This document shows, one piece after another, positions 1 to 7,534 of a stretch of DNA of 32,281 nt. The position numbers and the translations under genes were made by a program. Within the stretch, counting starts at the first letter, position 1. The number at the start of each line of letters is the position of its first letter. The stretch is from Bacteroidia bacterium (GTDB taxonomy: Bacteria > Bacteroidota > Bacteroidia > NS11-12g > UBA955), in contig JALRKL010000020.1 in assembly GCA_023268875.1 (NCBI GenBank), positions 1-32,281 on the forward strand, read 5' to 3'. The notes beneath the pieces are model-generated. The model ran no database searches and was not told where the DNA came from. It saw only the letters and a list, made by a program, of their open reading frames with translations.

Positions 1-6
1 AAAATC

Positions 7-456
7 ATGAAAAAATTAACCTTACTTTTCGCAGTTGCTTTCGCAGTAGTTGGATCTGCAATGGCACAAATGGCAATCCCTGGTGAAGTTTTCGCCGGAA
101 ACCCTTCTCGTTTTAATGGTCGCAGAGTGACTATTAAGAACATTGAAATTGTTAAAGCTGATCCTAACGGAGGTCCTTCAATCGGAGGTCCTGCTGGAAC
201 TTTCCAAGGCGCACCTGGTGCTGTTGGTAGCCCCACCGCTCCATCTACGCACCCTTGTCGTCCTCCTCGTGGATTCTCTGAAGTATCAATTTTCTTCAAA
301 GGTGCTCCTGAGTTTAAAGCATGCTTCTTCATGGCAGACAATATGAAGACTCAATTAGATCGTGAATGTGGACATGAAAATACTCCTGCCCAAATCAATT
401 TCCGTGGCGATAGCCGCATGGGTTACCACATCACTTTGTACCGCTTAGGTATGTAA
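7..456 (+). CDS. Small secreted protein of unknown function
   Basis: I do not recognise the family. The 149-residue product starts with a clean signal peptide: Lys-Lys, a hydrophobic core, and AMA before Gln21, so the mature form is exported. Residues about 23-50 and 90-149 look like beta-strand-rich halves of a small domain. They are separated by a Gly/Pro/Ala-rich, low-complexity linker at about 53-85. Cysteines at 84, 106 and 121 could form a disulfide in the periplasm. Only six bases precede the start in this window, so promoter and upstream partner are unknown. A hairpin terminator begins 24 bases after the stop, so this is the last gene of its transcript. The reading frame is supported by the signal peptide and terminator; function is unassigned. 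Confidence 0.8.
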   Translation: MKKLTLLFAVAFAVVGSAMAQMAIPGEVFAGNPSRFNGRRVTIKNIEIVKADPNGGPSIGGPAGTFQGAPGAVGSPTAPSTHPCRPPRGFSEVSIFFKGAPEFKACFFMADNMKTQLDRECGHENTPAQINFRGDSRMGYHITLYRLGM

Positions 457-479
457 TTGTTGATTGAAATTTGTATAAC

Positions 480-509
480 AAAAAGCCAAGGTAAATCCTT
501 GGCTTTTTT
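480..509 (+). terminator. Bidirectional hairpin terminator
   Basis: A perfect 7-bp stem GCCAAGG/CCTTGGC (485-491 and 497-503) with a 5-base loop is flanked by an A-run and a T-run, so the A/T pairs extend the stem. It lies 24 bases after the small secreted protein gene. The converging ferredoxin-NADP reductase gene ends about 80 bases away, and the symmetry suits termination from both sides. Confidence 0.85.
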
Positions 510-591
510 GTTTATTTAGAATATCAATTTAGATTAGTGCTAAACCAAATTTAGGGATTGCCTGCAAATCAAAAAGCATTTGAAATATATG

Positions 592-1599
592 TTAAAAACC
601 GTTTACCCCATTTACGGTTGTGTATTTAAGAACTAAGTTTTTATTGGGATAAATTCGTTTGAAGGCACTTTGAACCATCAATGTTGCCTCGTGAAATCCG
701 CAGAGGATTAATTTTAATTTACCCTCATAGGTATTTATATCCCCAATTGCGTAAATCCCAGGAATATTAGTGCTGTAATCGGTTGTATTTACTTTGATGG
801 CATTCTTCTCGATTTCTAAATTCCAATCGGCAATGGGTCCTAATTTCGGACTTAATCCAAATAGAGGCAAATAGTAATCTGTGTCAATCCATTGCGTAAC
901 ATCGTTCCCTTTAGTAACGGCTCCTACAGACTCTAACCATTCGTTGCCTTTTAGTTCTTTAATTTCCGTATGGGTTAAAAGCCTAAGGCCCCCGTCTGTT
1001 TGTGCATCCATTACTTTTTGGACCGAGTCTAAATGACCACGGAACTCACCACTCCTGTGAACGAGAGTAACCGATGATGCGATATCTTTGAGAAAGAGTG
1101 TCCAATCTAAAGCACTATCTCCGCCCCCTGCAATTACCACTTTTTTACCCCTGTATTTTTCGGGATCTTTTATCATGTAATCAATTCCCTTTTTTTCGAA
1201 ATCCGAAATATTGCTAATAGGGGGTTTACGGGGTTCGAAAACACCTAAACCACCTGCAATGGCAATATTGGGTGCCTTATGTTCCAATCCAGAATCTGTT
1301 GTTACTAAAAACATACCATCATCCGTTTGCGTAATGCGTTCGGCTTTTTCCCCAAGGGTAAAACCTGGTTTAAATGGTTCAATCTGCTTCATGAGATTGT
1401 CGATTAAATCCCCCGCTAAAATTTCGGGGAACCCAGGAATATCATAAATTGGTTTTTTCGGATAAATTTCTGTAAGCTGTCCGCCGGGTTGCGGTAGCAC
1501 ATCGATCAAATGACATCTTAGTTTTAGCAAACCTGCTTCGAAAACAGTGAACAAACCAACAGGCCCGGCACCAATAATTATTATATCGGTTTCAATCAT
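592..1599 (-). CDS. Ferredoxin--NADP(+) reductase, thioredoxin-reductase-like type
   Basis: This is a cytoplasmic FAD flavoprotein of 335 residues that would pass electrons between NADPH and ferredoxin or a similar carrier. The FAD-binding motif GAGPVG is at residues 10-15, and PQPGGQL at 36-42 is typical of this family. The NADPH-binding motif is at about 158-166 (GGGDSALDW), and a C-terminal AIGD motif sits near 285. The CxxC redox pair of true thioredoxin reductases is absent, and length and C-terminal extension fit the type-2 ferredoxin-NADP reductases of Bacillota and Bacteroidota. The gene has its own -7 promoter element 4 bases before the ATG. The upstream minus-strand gene ends 73 bases away, so it is probably transcribed alone. 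The electron acceptor is inferred from the family. Confidence 0.9.
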   Translation of the reverse strand: MIETDIIIIGAGPVGLFTVFEAGLLKLRCHLIDVLPQPGGQLTEIYPKKPIYDIPGFPEILAGDLIDNLMKQIEPFKPGFTLGEKAERITQTDDGMFLVTTDSGLEHKAPNIAIAGGLGVFEPRKPPISNISDFEKKGIDYMIKDPEKYRGKKVVIAGGGDSALDWTLFLKDIASSVTLVHRSGEFRGHLDSVQKVMDAQTDGGLRLLTHTEIKELKGNEWLESVGAVTKGNDVTQWIDTDYYLPLFGLSPKLGPIADWNLEIEKNAIKVNTTDYSTNIPGIYAIGDINTYEGKLKLILCGFHEATLMVQSAFKRIYPNKNLVLKYTTVNGVNGF

Positions 1600-1603
1600 A
1601 ATA

Positions 1604-1611
1604 CAAAAGTA
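1604..1611 (-). promoter_or_regulatory. -7 promoter element of ferredoxin-NADP reductase
   Basis: TACTTTTG matches the Bacteroidota -7 consensus TAnnTTTG perfectly and is separated from the ATG by only TATT. The transcript should therefore start at or next to the start codon. No convincing TTG/TTTG -33 box was found at 17-23 bases upstream. Confidence 0.6.
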
Positions 1612-1672
1612 GGATATATATTAAAGAGGAGTAGTGAGATTGCCGTTTTGATATTGTATTTTACCTAAAAGA

Positions 1673-3064
1673 TCAACGTCTTTCAAGACCTTTTTGGGTA
1701 AACATGTATTCCGCTTCCCCTATTTCTATAATTTGACCGACTTTTTTAAGATGTAAATTTCTAATCTCGCCTTCATTTGTAAGAATAGTGCCTTTTGTGG
1801 CCCGCGCAATTCGCACATAATCTAAGGGTATCGATCGACTTATATCACCACAGAGCAAAATAGATACCGGTTTATCTACAAATTTCAGGATTTTCATGTC
1901 CTTAACCGGTGCATGTGCATCGGCCACCATTAAAATACTGTCTATATCGGGCCATTTTTTCAGAGTACGCAAAATGGCTTCTATATTGTTTTCCGGTAAA
2001 TCACCCCCTGTTCCAGCGTTCATAGCCCTTTGCATGGATTGATAAATAGAATCAAAATGTGATGTTTTAACAGTATAAACGCCCCCGGAATTACCGATAC
2101 GTTTTAAGATTTCTGGTGCACCATTGCCATCGTTAAAGAAACTGAAATAATTGTCGGTCGATAGTTTGGGCCGGGTTTGTAATAAAGCCAAAACTTGTCC
2201 TGTATACGGAGCCATACTTCCGGTAACGTCAATTACGAAGGCCCATTTTTTTCGAAAGGGTCTATTTCGTAACTGGTTATATACATCTAAAGCAGGAATG
2301 GACGCATTTATTCCAGTGTAAACGCCTTTATAAGTGGTATAGCCTTCGATGGTTTTGCGCTTTACGCTATCCAAAACTACTTTCATCTCTGGTTCTCGAA
2401 ACCAAATACCTGATTTGTCATAGCGCATTCCCTTTTCGATTTTATCGTTTCTTCTCGGTAAAAATCGACCTGTTTCTACATATTTTTTGCGTATCCGATA
2501 AATATCACGATCGGGAATTTCGATAAGCGAATCTCGGATACCCAATAGCAAATCATCGATAATTCGCATTTCAGATTTATTGATTTCTGGGGGAACTGGG
2601 TCTTTTAGGAAAATTATAAATCCGTGAAACATTTTACGGGCTTGATTCTCGGTTTTGCCCTTAGTTTGCTCAAATATGCGCCATTCAATACCTTCGTTTT
2701 CGAAAAGAAATGGGAGTTTTTCTGCTAAATTTAGAAAACGATTTTCATTTAATTTTGGTTGATCAAATGTATCTACTTGCCGATAACGCGTATAAACCAG
2801 GTGAACGCTGAGGATTTCTTTTTTTGCTGGAATCGTAAATTGGGTATTCGGTAAAAAAACGGAACTTGAAAAATACATAGGTAAATACACCACTAATGGA
2901 TCGGAGGTTTTAGGATGTTCCGATAGGCGTATAGGTTTGATTTTCATCAATTTTGCAATCTTTTCAGTTGCCGTTGACGCGCGTTTTTGTGCATATAGCG
3001 GTAATGAAAGAGCCAAAATGAAAACCCAGATAATTTCTATTTTCTTGCTAAGGCATCGATTCAT
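1673..3064 (-). CDS. Exported von Willebrand factor A domain protein
   Basis: This 463-residue protein has an N-terminal signal peptide (hydrophobic core about 10-22, ending LYAQ near residue 26). Residues 50-260 form a domain I do not recognise. A von Willebrand A-type domain starts near 273: hydrophobic strand WAFVID, then a metal-site motif D279-V-T281-G-S283. A TGGDLPE segment at about 352-358 follows, as in many bacterial vWA proteins, then a second hydrophobic strand ILMVADAHAP at about 377-386. The first metal motif has Thr where DxSxS is canonical. The gene abuts bshB1 with no spacer (TAAATG), so the two are co-transcribed. vWA domains usually bind protein partners; the ligand here is unknown. 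Confidence 0.75.
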   Translation of the reverse strand: MNRCLSKKIEIIWVFILALSLPLYAQKRASTATEKIAKLMKIKPIRLSEHPKTSDPLVVYLPMYFSSSVFLPNTQFTIPAKKEILSVHLVYTRYRQVDTFDQPKLNENRFLNLAEKLPFLFENEGIEWRIFEQTKGKTENQARKMFHGFIIFLKDPVPPEINKSEMRIIDDLLLGIRDSLIEIPDRDIYRIRKKYVETGRFLPRRNDKIEKGMRYDKSGIWFREPEMKVVLDSVKRKTIEGYTTYKGVYTGINASIPALDVYNQLRNRPFRKKWAFVIDVTGSMAPYTGQVLALLQTRPKLSTDNYFSFFNDGNGAPEILKRIGNSGGVYTVKTSHFDSIYQSMQRAMNAGTGGDLPENNIEAILRTLKKWPDIDSILMVADAHAPVKDMKILKFVDKPVSILLCGDISRSIPLDYVRIARATKGTILTNEGEIRNLHLKKVGQIIEIGEAEYMFTQKGLERR

Positions 3065-3784
3065 TTAAAAAAGGTCGTTTAGGCGATTAACCCCCACAAC
3101 GCCTTTTTCACATATAAAGCCTTCCCCAAATTCACACCCGATGCTTCGGCCATAATCACGTGCTCTCGCTTCAATGAAATCCCAAAATGCTTTACTGCTT
3201 ATTGGGGTTTCTGGTTCCTGACTGTTGGGCTGATAAAATTGGCTTTTAAAAGCAGAAATACAAAGGCGTTTGTGTTCGTATTCCTTAGATATATCAACGA
3301 CGAAATCAGGACCAATATTGCGGTCTTGGATGTAGAAAAAAACCGATTTAGGTCGATGTGCCGTTTGATTTATTCCGTTATACGAAGTTTCAATTTTTAC
3401 AAGTCCCGATAAGAAACAGGCCCTACGGACTATTTCGGAAGCCCTACCATGGTCTGGATGACGGTCAGAAGGTGCATTCGCCAAAACCACTTCAGGCTGA
3501 AAATATCGAATTTGTTCAATAATTGACATTAAAGATTCTTCCGAAGTTTCGAAAAAACCATCTTTAAAATCGAGTTGGTGGCGAGCGGAAAGATTCATTA
3601 TTCGCGCACTTTCCGCTGCTTCTAAACTCCTTAACTCCGCATTGCCTCTACTTCCCAACTCGCCTTTGGTGAGATCGAGTATTCCAACTTTTTTTCCGTT
3701 GTTTATTTCTTTTATAAGGGTTCCGGAACATGCGAGTTCAACATCATCAGGGTGAGCCGCAATAGCTAAAATGTCTAATTTCAT
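3065..3784 (-). CDS. bshB1: Bacillithiol biosynthesis deacetylase BshB1
   Basis: This zinc-dependent de-N-acetylase removes the acetyl group from GlcNAc-malate to give GlcN-malate, the second step of bacillithiol synthesis in the cytoplasm. At 239 residues it is full length for the LmbE/PIG-L superfamily. The metal and catalytic motif AHPDD is at 10-14 (His11, Asp13, Asp14), and the second motif HPDH is at 109-112. The segment TKGELGSRG at about 39-47 is typical of BshB1 rather than of sugar deacetylases in general. The gene lies between the M28 peptidase (52 bases upstream) and the vWA protein (no spacer). bshA and bshC are not in this window. Confidence 0.93.
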   Translation of the reverse strand: MKLDILAIAAHPDDVELACSGTLIKEINNGKKVGILDLTKGELGSRGNAELRSLEAAESARIMNLSARHQLDFKDGFFETSEESLMSIIEQIRYFQPEVVLANAPSDRHPDHGRASEIVRRACFLSGLVKIETSYNGINQTAHRPKSVFFYIQDRNIGPDFVVDISKEYEHKRLCISAFKSQFYQPNSQEPETPISSKAFWDFIEARARDYGRSIGCEFGEGFICEKGVVGVNRLNDLF

Positions 3785-3836
3785 TGGGATTGTAATGGAG
3801 TTTTAATTTAATTTTAGAGGCCGGGAAAATTCGGAT

Positions 3837-4847
3837 TTAATAAAATAGGCTTGGAGGAGGGTTTAATAATGTGTTCTCTAATGTATGTCCTACAGCCTTT
3901 AAAGTGGGTTTGTGGATTTGCTCCATATTATCGTTATGGGTGTGCCATTCTGCAGGAAAACCACGTGTGTGGTTGTAATCGATTATGTCGATCATAGGAA
4001 TATTGCGGCCTTTATAAACATAAACGTGATCATCTATTACCATTCCTGTGTTTTGGGTTTTAAAGTGATTTTGATAACCCATTTCGTGAGCGACTGACCA
4101 GATATGTGCTAAAAGGAAATTTCCCCATTGATTTGAATTTGATTCCCATAGAAACTCGGCATTTTTTGAGCCAACCATATCAAGAAGTACTCCCATGCGG
4201 GCGGAATAATTAGGAGTATGTGGTTGTTTTGCCCAATATTGGCTTCCCAAACAAAAGGAATTCTCGACTTCCGAAGCCCCTAAGTCTTCTGCATCGAAAA
4301 ATATAATGTCCAAACCGATTTCAGCGGGTAATGTATCGGTAATTCGTGCAATTTCTAGTAATACCCCTACGCCGCTTGCACCGTCATTAGCGCCAGCAAT
4401 TGGCATATTAGTGCGTTCATTATCTTGGTCGGCTACAGGTCTTGAATCCCAATGCGCTCCCCACAACATTCTTTTTTTAGCGTTAGGATTAAAACTACCT
4501 ATAAGATTATAAACAGGGATCTTTTTGCCCGTGTGGGTTTGGGTTGTCCCTTTCTGAAAATAGGCAGTATCGCAATATTGCTGCAATTGAGCGTAAAGCC
4601 AATCGGCACAATTTCGGTGTTCGGCAGTTCCGGGAATTCTGAAGCCGAAGTTAACTTGACGTTCGATAAAGGCAAAAGCCGAATCTTCAGAAAATTTGTT
4701 TCCTTGAATTTTGACTGTTTTTGTATAGCTATTTGGATCTATGTTTTCAGATTCGTTAGGGGTGTTTCCGCAACTATGAAAAACAAGACTTATTGAGATG
4801 AATCCCATTGCGAAGACGGTTCGGAAATTATTGATTTTTAACGCCAT
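3837..4847 (-). CDS. M28 family metallopeptidase lipoprotein (glutaminyl-cyclase-like)
   Basis: This is a predicted lipoprotein of 336 residues: the hydrophobic leader ends in FHSC with lipidated Cys26. The catalytic domain matches the M28 fold. Zinc ligands and catalytic residues are visible as AHWDSRP (His132, Asp134), GANDGASG (Asp155), DAEDLG (Glu187) and a later LLDMVGS aspartate and a C-terminal histidine. The HWDSRP and DAEDLG contexts resemble the subgroup related to glutaminyl-peptide cyclotransferases, so it may be an aminopeptidase or form N-terminal pyroglutamate; the sequence does not decide. It probably acts at the periplasmic or outer face of the envelope. It leads a minus-strand cluster with bshB1 and the vWA gene, and a TAnnTTTG element lies 10 bases before its ATG. 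Confidence 0.88.
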   Translation of the reverse strand: MALKINNFRTVFAMGFISISLVFHSCGNTPNESENIDPNSYTKTVKIQGNKFSEDSAFAFIERQVNFGFRIPGTAEHRNCADWLYAQLQQYCDTAYFQKGTTQTHTGKKIPVYNLIGSFNPNAKKRMLWGAHWDSRPVADQDNERTNMPIAGANDGASGVGVLLEIARITDTLPAEIGLDIIFFDAEDLGASEVENSFCLGSQYWAKQPHTPNYSARMGVLLDMVGSKNAEFLWESNSNQWGNFLLAHIWSVAHEMGYQNHFKTQNTGMVIDDHVYVYKGRNIPMIDIIDYNHTRGFPAEWHTHNDNMEQIHKPTLKAVGHTLENTLLNPPPSLFY

Positions 4848-4857
4848 TTCAATCGTT

Positions 4858-4865
4858 CAAAATTA
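4858..4865 (-). promoter_or_regulatory. -7 promoter element of the M28 peptidase cluster
   Basis: TAATTTTG is a perfect TAnnTTTG match, 10 bases before the ATG, in the divergent region shared with yicC. No clear -33 element was found at the usual distance. Confidence 0.5.
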
Positions 4866-4920
4866 CGTTATTTTGTTCTTGAAATTAAGTGATACCCTTC
4901 AAAAGCGATAGGCATTCGTG

Positions 4921-4948
4921 TTTGCCCGTTTAAAATTACGTATTTTCG
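4921..4948 (+). promoter_or_regulatory. Possible yicC promoter
   Basis: TTTG at 4921-4924 and TATTTTCG at 4941-4948 (one mismatch to TAnnTTTG) are separated by 16 bases, slightly short of the usual spacing. The -7-like element is 12 bases before the chosen yicC ATG. It is tentative. Confidence 0.35.
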
Positions 4949-4960
4949 CCCATAGTGGTT

Positions 4961-5833
4961 ATGAAAGCAAAAAGCATGACAGGATTCGGAAGAGCCCAAT
5001 CCGAAAACGATAAATGGACAATAATTTGTGAGATCAAAGCCTTAAATGGGCGATATTTTGAAGCCGATATTCGCTTGCCAAAGTACCTCAATGAATTAGA
5101 TTCAAAATTACGCAGAGCTCTTTCGGAGTATCTCGAACGTGGAACCATCACCGTTACATATAACATCAAAACAAATGACGCGCCTTCTAAAATATCGGTT
5201 AATACCGATTTGGCGAAGGAATACTTAGAAGCCCTAAACCATTTGGGTGGTACCTTGGGTTTAGAACTGAGCGATCCGATGAGGGAAATATTAAAAGTGC
5301 CCGACGTGATGGGAGTGGGCGAACGAGAAATTAGCGATGAATTTAAAGAAGAAATCATTAAAATTACATTAGATGCTGCCGGGAAGTTAGATGAATTTAG
5401 AATGGTTGAAGGTCAGGCAACCGCACAGAAACTTAAACAATTAATAGAGTCGATTTCTGATGATGTTCTCTTAATAGAACACCAAGAAGACAACAGAAGA
5501 GAAGCGCTTCGCGAACGGATTTACGGCAATGTTCTCGAACATATTAAGGAGCAAAATCTAGATGAGAATCGTTTGGAGCAAGAAATCTTACTTTATCTGG
5601 ATAAATGGGATATTGCCGAAGAGAAACAACGACTGAGCCAACATTTAGATTTCTTTATACGAACGCTGCGAGAGGAGCCGAAAGGTCGGAAATTAAACTT
5701 TATTGCTCAAGAAATGGGTCGTGAAATGAATACCTTGGGGGTTAAGAGCAATTTCTTTCCAATGCAAGAATGTGCAGTACGCATGAAGGAAAAGTTGGAG
5801 CAAATCAAAGAACAGGTACTAAACTTAGCTTAA
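4961..5833 (+). CDS. yicC: YicC family protein (putative endoribonuclease)
   Basis: This 290-residue cytoplasmic protein shows the two conserved ends of the family: an N-terminal SMTGFGRA segment and a C-terminal block GRKLNFIAQEMGREMNTLG within the DUF1732 region. The middle is rich in charged, helix-forming sequence. E. coli YicC has been reported to act as an endoribonuclease in RNA turnover; that role is family knowledge only. I chose the ATG at 4961 because it gives the usual short lead before SMTGFG. An in-frame GTG at 4955 would add two residues. In many bacteria, yicC is followed by guanylate kinase (gmk), but here the next gene, 36 bases on and in the same frame, encodes an unrelated exported protein. 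Confidence 0.92.
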   Translation: MKAKSMTGFGRAQSENDKWTIICEIKALNGRYFEADIRLPKYLNELDSKLRRALSEYLERGTITVTYNIKTNDAPSKISVNTDLAKEYLEALNHLGGTLGLELSDPMREILKVPDVMGVGEREISDEFKEEIIKITLDAAGKLDEFRMVEGQATAQKLKQLIESISDDVLLIEHQEDNRREALRERIYGNVLEHIKEQNLDENRLEQEILLYLDKWDIAEEKQRLSQHLDFFIRTLREEPKGRKLNFIAQEMGREMNTLGVKSNFFPMQECAVRMKEKLEQIKEQVLNLA

Positions 5834-5869
5834 AGGCCTATCAAAAACACATCACATATTCTGAAATTT

Positions 5870-7534
5870 TTGGTATGTCTGATGAACTTTATGTTCATTA
5901 TTCAACCCATAGCAGCTCAAAAGGTGCGGGTTTTGGATTATGATATAGATTCCAACAATACCTTCCATGACAAAAGATTTGAATCAGTATTTAAGGCCAT
6001 ATTATTAATTCATCAGGCTTCTACGGATACGTCGAGAATACAAAAATTGGCCGTTATTGATTTAAATGTATTTGAGACTTATTTGTTAAATAAAATATTA
6101 AAAGATTCTACAAATACAGTATCCGATTTTGAAAACGTTCTATTCGACGAGGAATCTACTCTTAAGGATTATTTTACTTGTATCCGTAGAGCCGTAAACA
6201 ACTATTCCCATGATCGTCGTGAAAATCTGGCAAGATTGAGTTTTTCATCGATTGATCCTGCAATGGATATTCAGTCACTAGCCGAATTTAAAATTAAGGT
6301 TTTATTTCTTTGGGATGATGTTTTTAGATCGGTCCCTTGGAATAAGGCACCCATTTCGTTGAAAGCAATTCGTTCGTTCGTTCGATATCATAAACAATCG
6401 CATCTCAAGAAAGGCGATGACTCCGAAGAGCCATCCCAATCATTTAAAGCTTCTTTCAATGTTCGAGCAACTACCGAATATTGTTTGGATTCTATTGAGA
6501 TTTTTGATTCTCTGAGCCTTCAAATGAACATTGAAAAAAATTGGCAGTTTGTTCGCGATTTTATTAAGTTGTCGAATTCGAGTTACAAGGAATATCGAGA
6601 TATCGCGAATCATTACAGGAGAGTTCGAAAAGCCGCTCCAAATTGGTTGACTCAATCGAAAAATGGGGAGCTATGGCTTGTTGAAAATAACCCTAACGCA
6701 CCTAATCGACCTATTCGTGAATATACGTGTGCCCAGATTTTGGCATTTGAAAATCCAAATTTGGCTTTTCAAACGCATTTTTTTACGGAAAGTAAAAATC
6801 GAGCCAATACAACCGACACCGTATGGCATAGATTGAAACTGTATGATGAATTATTGAAAATTTGGCCCTTAGCTGAATACGATTTTGTTAACCCAGAATC
6901 GGTAATAAACGAAGACGAAGAAGTTTATTCAAATGATGAAGAGCCAGTGAGGTTTTTACTTGGAGGGATAGTAAATGCGGCTTTGAATCAAAGCAATGTT
7001 TTTAATGAGAATTTTGAAAAATTAGGCTTGGAACAAACCAATTTGGGTAATGCTTTGGGATTAGAATTAGGCATAGAAGGATTGGGTGACGGCTTCTTGA
7101 TGAATTTCCAATGGTCTGGCCAGAACCATTGGCTGAATTGGGATTCGCGAGCGCATTATGCCTATACTAACTTCCGGTTTTCGAGTAATATTCCTTTTGT
7201 CAATACCCGGTGGTTAAGTTCGTATTTAGGTTTTGACTACCAATATGAAAAATATCGAATAGCCTTACCCGTGAATCCACAATTTATAGGTAATCCGCAG
7301 GAAGTCGCCAAAGTAATTTCCAATGACGGACAAAATATGGGAATATTCACTCAAATGATTTTTAGAATTAATCACTTGTATGCGAAGGCGCAATTGGGTT
7401 ATCGGTGGGATTTTTCAGATGATAGATGGTATTCTAATGGAATCTCAATAAACAGTATGGATCGGTTTAGAAGTTCTGGTTTGCATTATGGTTTGGGTTT
7501 TGGTTTTTTAATTTTTGGGGGAAATGAAAACTAA
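5870..7534 (+). CDS. Exported protein of unknown function with beta-rich C-terminus
   Basis: I do not recognise the family. The N-terminus is a short signal-peptide-like stretch ending IAAQ, after which a mostly helical domain runs to about residue 350. An acidic segment (NEDEEVYSNDEE) at about 343-354 leads into roughly 190 residues of alternating aromatic and polar sequence (for example LGFDYQYEKYRIALP and AKAQLGYRWDF). That pattern suggests an outer-membrane beta-barrel or beta-sandwich. The start is uncertain. The first standard codon is TTG at 5870 and the first ATG is 5882, but a CTG at 5861 would supply the lysine a signal peptide needs. It follows yicC by 36 bases and overlaps the next gene by 11 bases, so the two downstream genes are surely co-translated and may work together. 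Confidence 0.75.
   Translation: MVCLMNFMFIIQPIAAQKVRVLDYDIDSNNTFHDKRFESVFKAILLIHQASTDTSRIQKLAVIDLNVFETYLLNKILKDSTNTVSDFENVLFDEESTLKDYFTCIRRAVNNYSHDRRENLARLSFSSIDPAMDIQSLAEFKIKVLFLWDDVFRSVPWNKAPISLKAIRSFVRYHKQSHLKKGDDSEEPSQSFKASFNVRATTEYCLDSIEIFDSLSLQMNIEKNWQFVRDFIKLSNSSYKEYRDIANHYRRVRKAAPNWLTQSKNGELWLVENNPNAPNRPIREYTCAQILAFENPNLAFQTHFFTESKNRANTTDTVWHRLKLYDELLKIWPLAEYDFVNPESVINEDEEVYSNDEEPVRFLLGGIVNAALNQSNVFNENFEKLGLEQTNLGNALGLELGIEGLGDGFLMNFQWSGQNHWLNWDSRAHYAYTNFRFSSNIPFVNTRWLSSYLGFDYQYEKYRIALPVNPQFIGNPQEVAKVISNDGQNMGIFTQMIFRINHLYAKAQLGYRWDFSDDRWYSNGISINSMDRFRSSGLHYGLGFGFLIFGGNEN

Noticed and set aside
143-346. Plus-strand frame of 67 codons in the first gene
   Set aside because: It overlaps the signal-peptide-bearing gene in another frame and is low-complexity leucine-rich translation of it.
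1660-1701. Imperfect hairpin at the end of the vWA gene
   Set aside because: The stem has several mismatches and no T-run follows, so it is not a convincing terminator.
4955-4960. GTG start for yicC
   Set aside because: The ATG two codons later gives the usual family N-terminus; the GTG adds only two residues and cannot be excluded.
7515-7523. TTG start upstream of the EreA/ChaN-like gene
   Set aside because: It adds three acidic or neutral residues ahead of a complete signal peptide that begins at the ATG at 7524.
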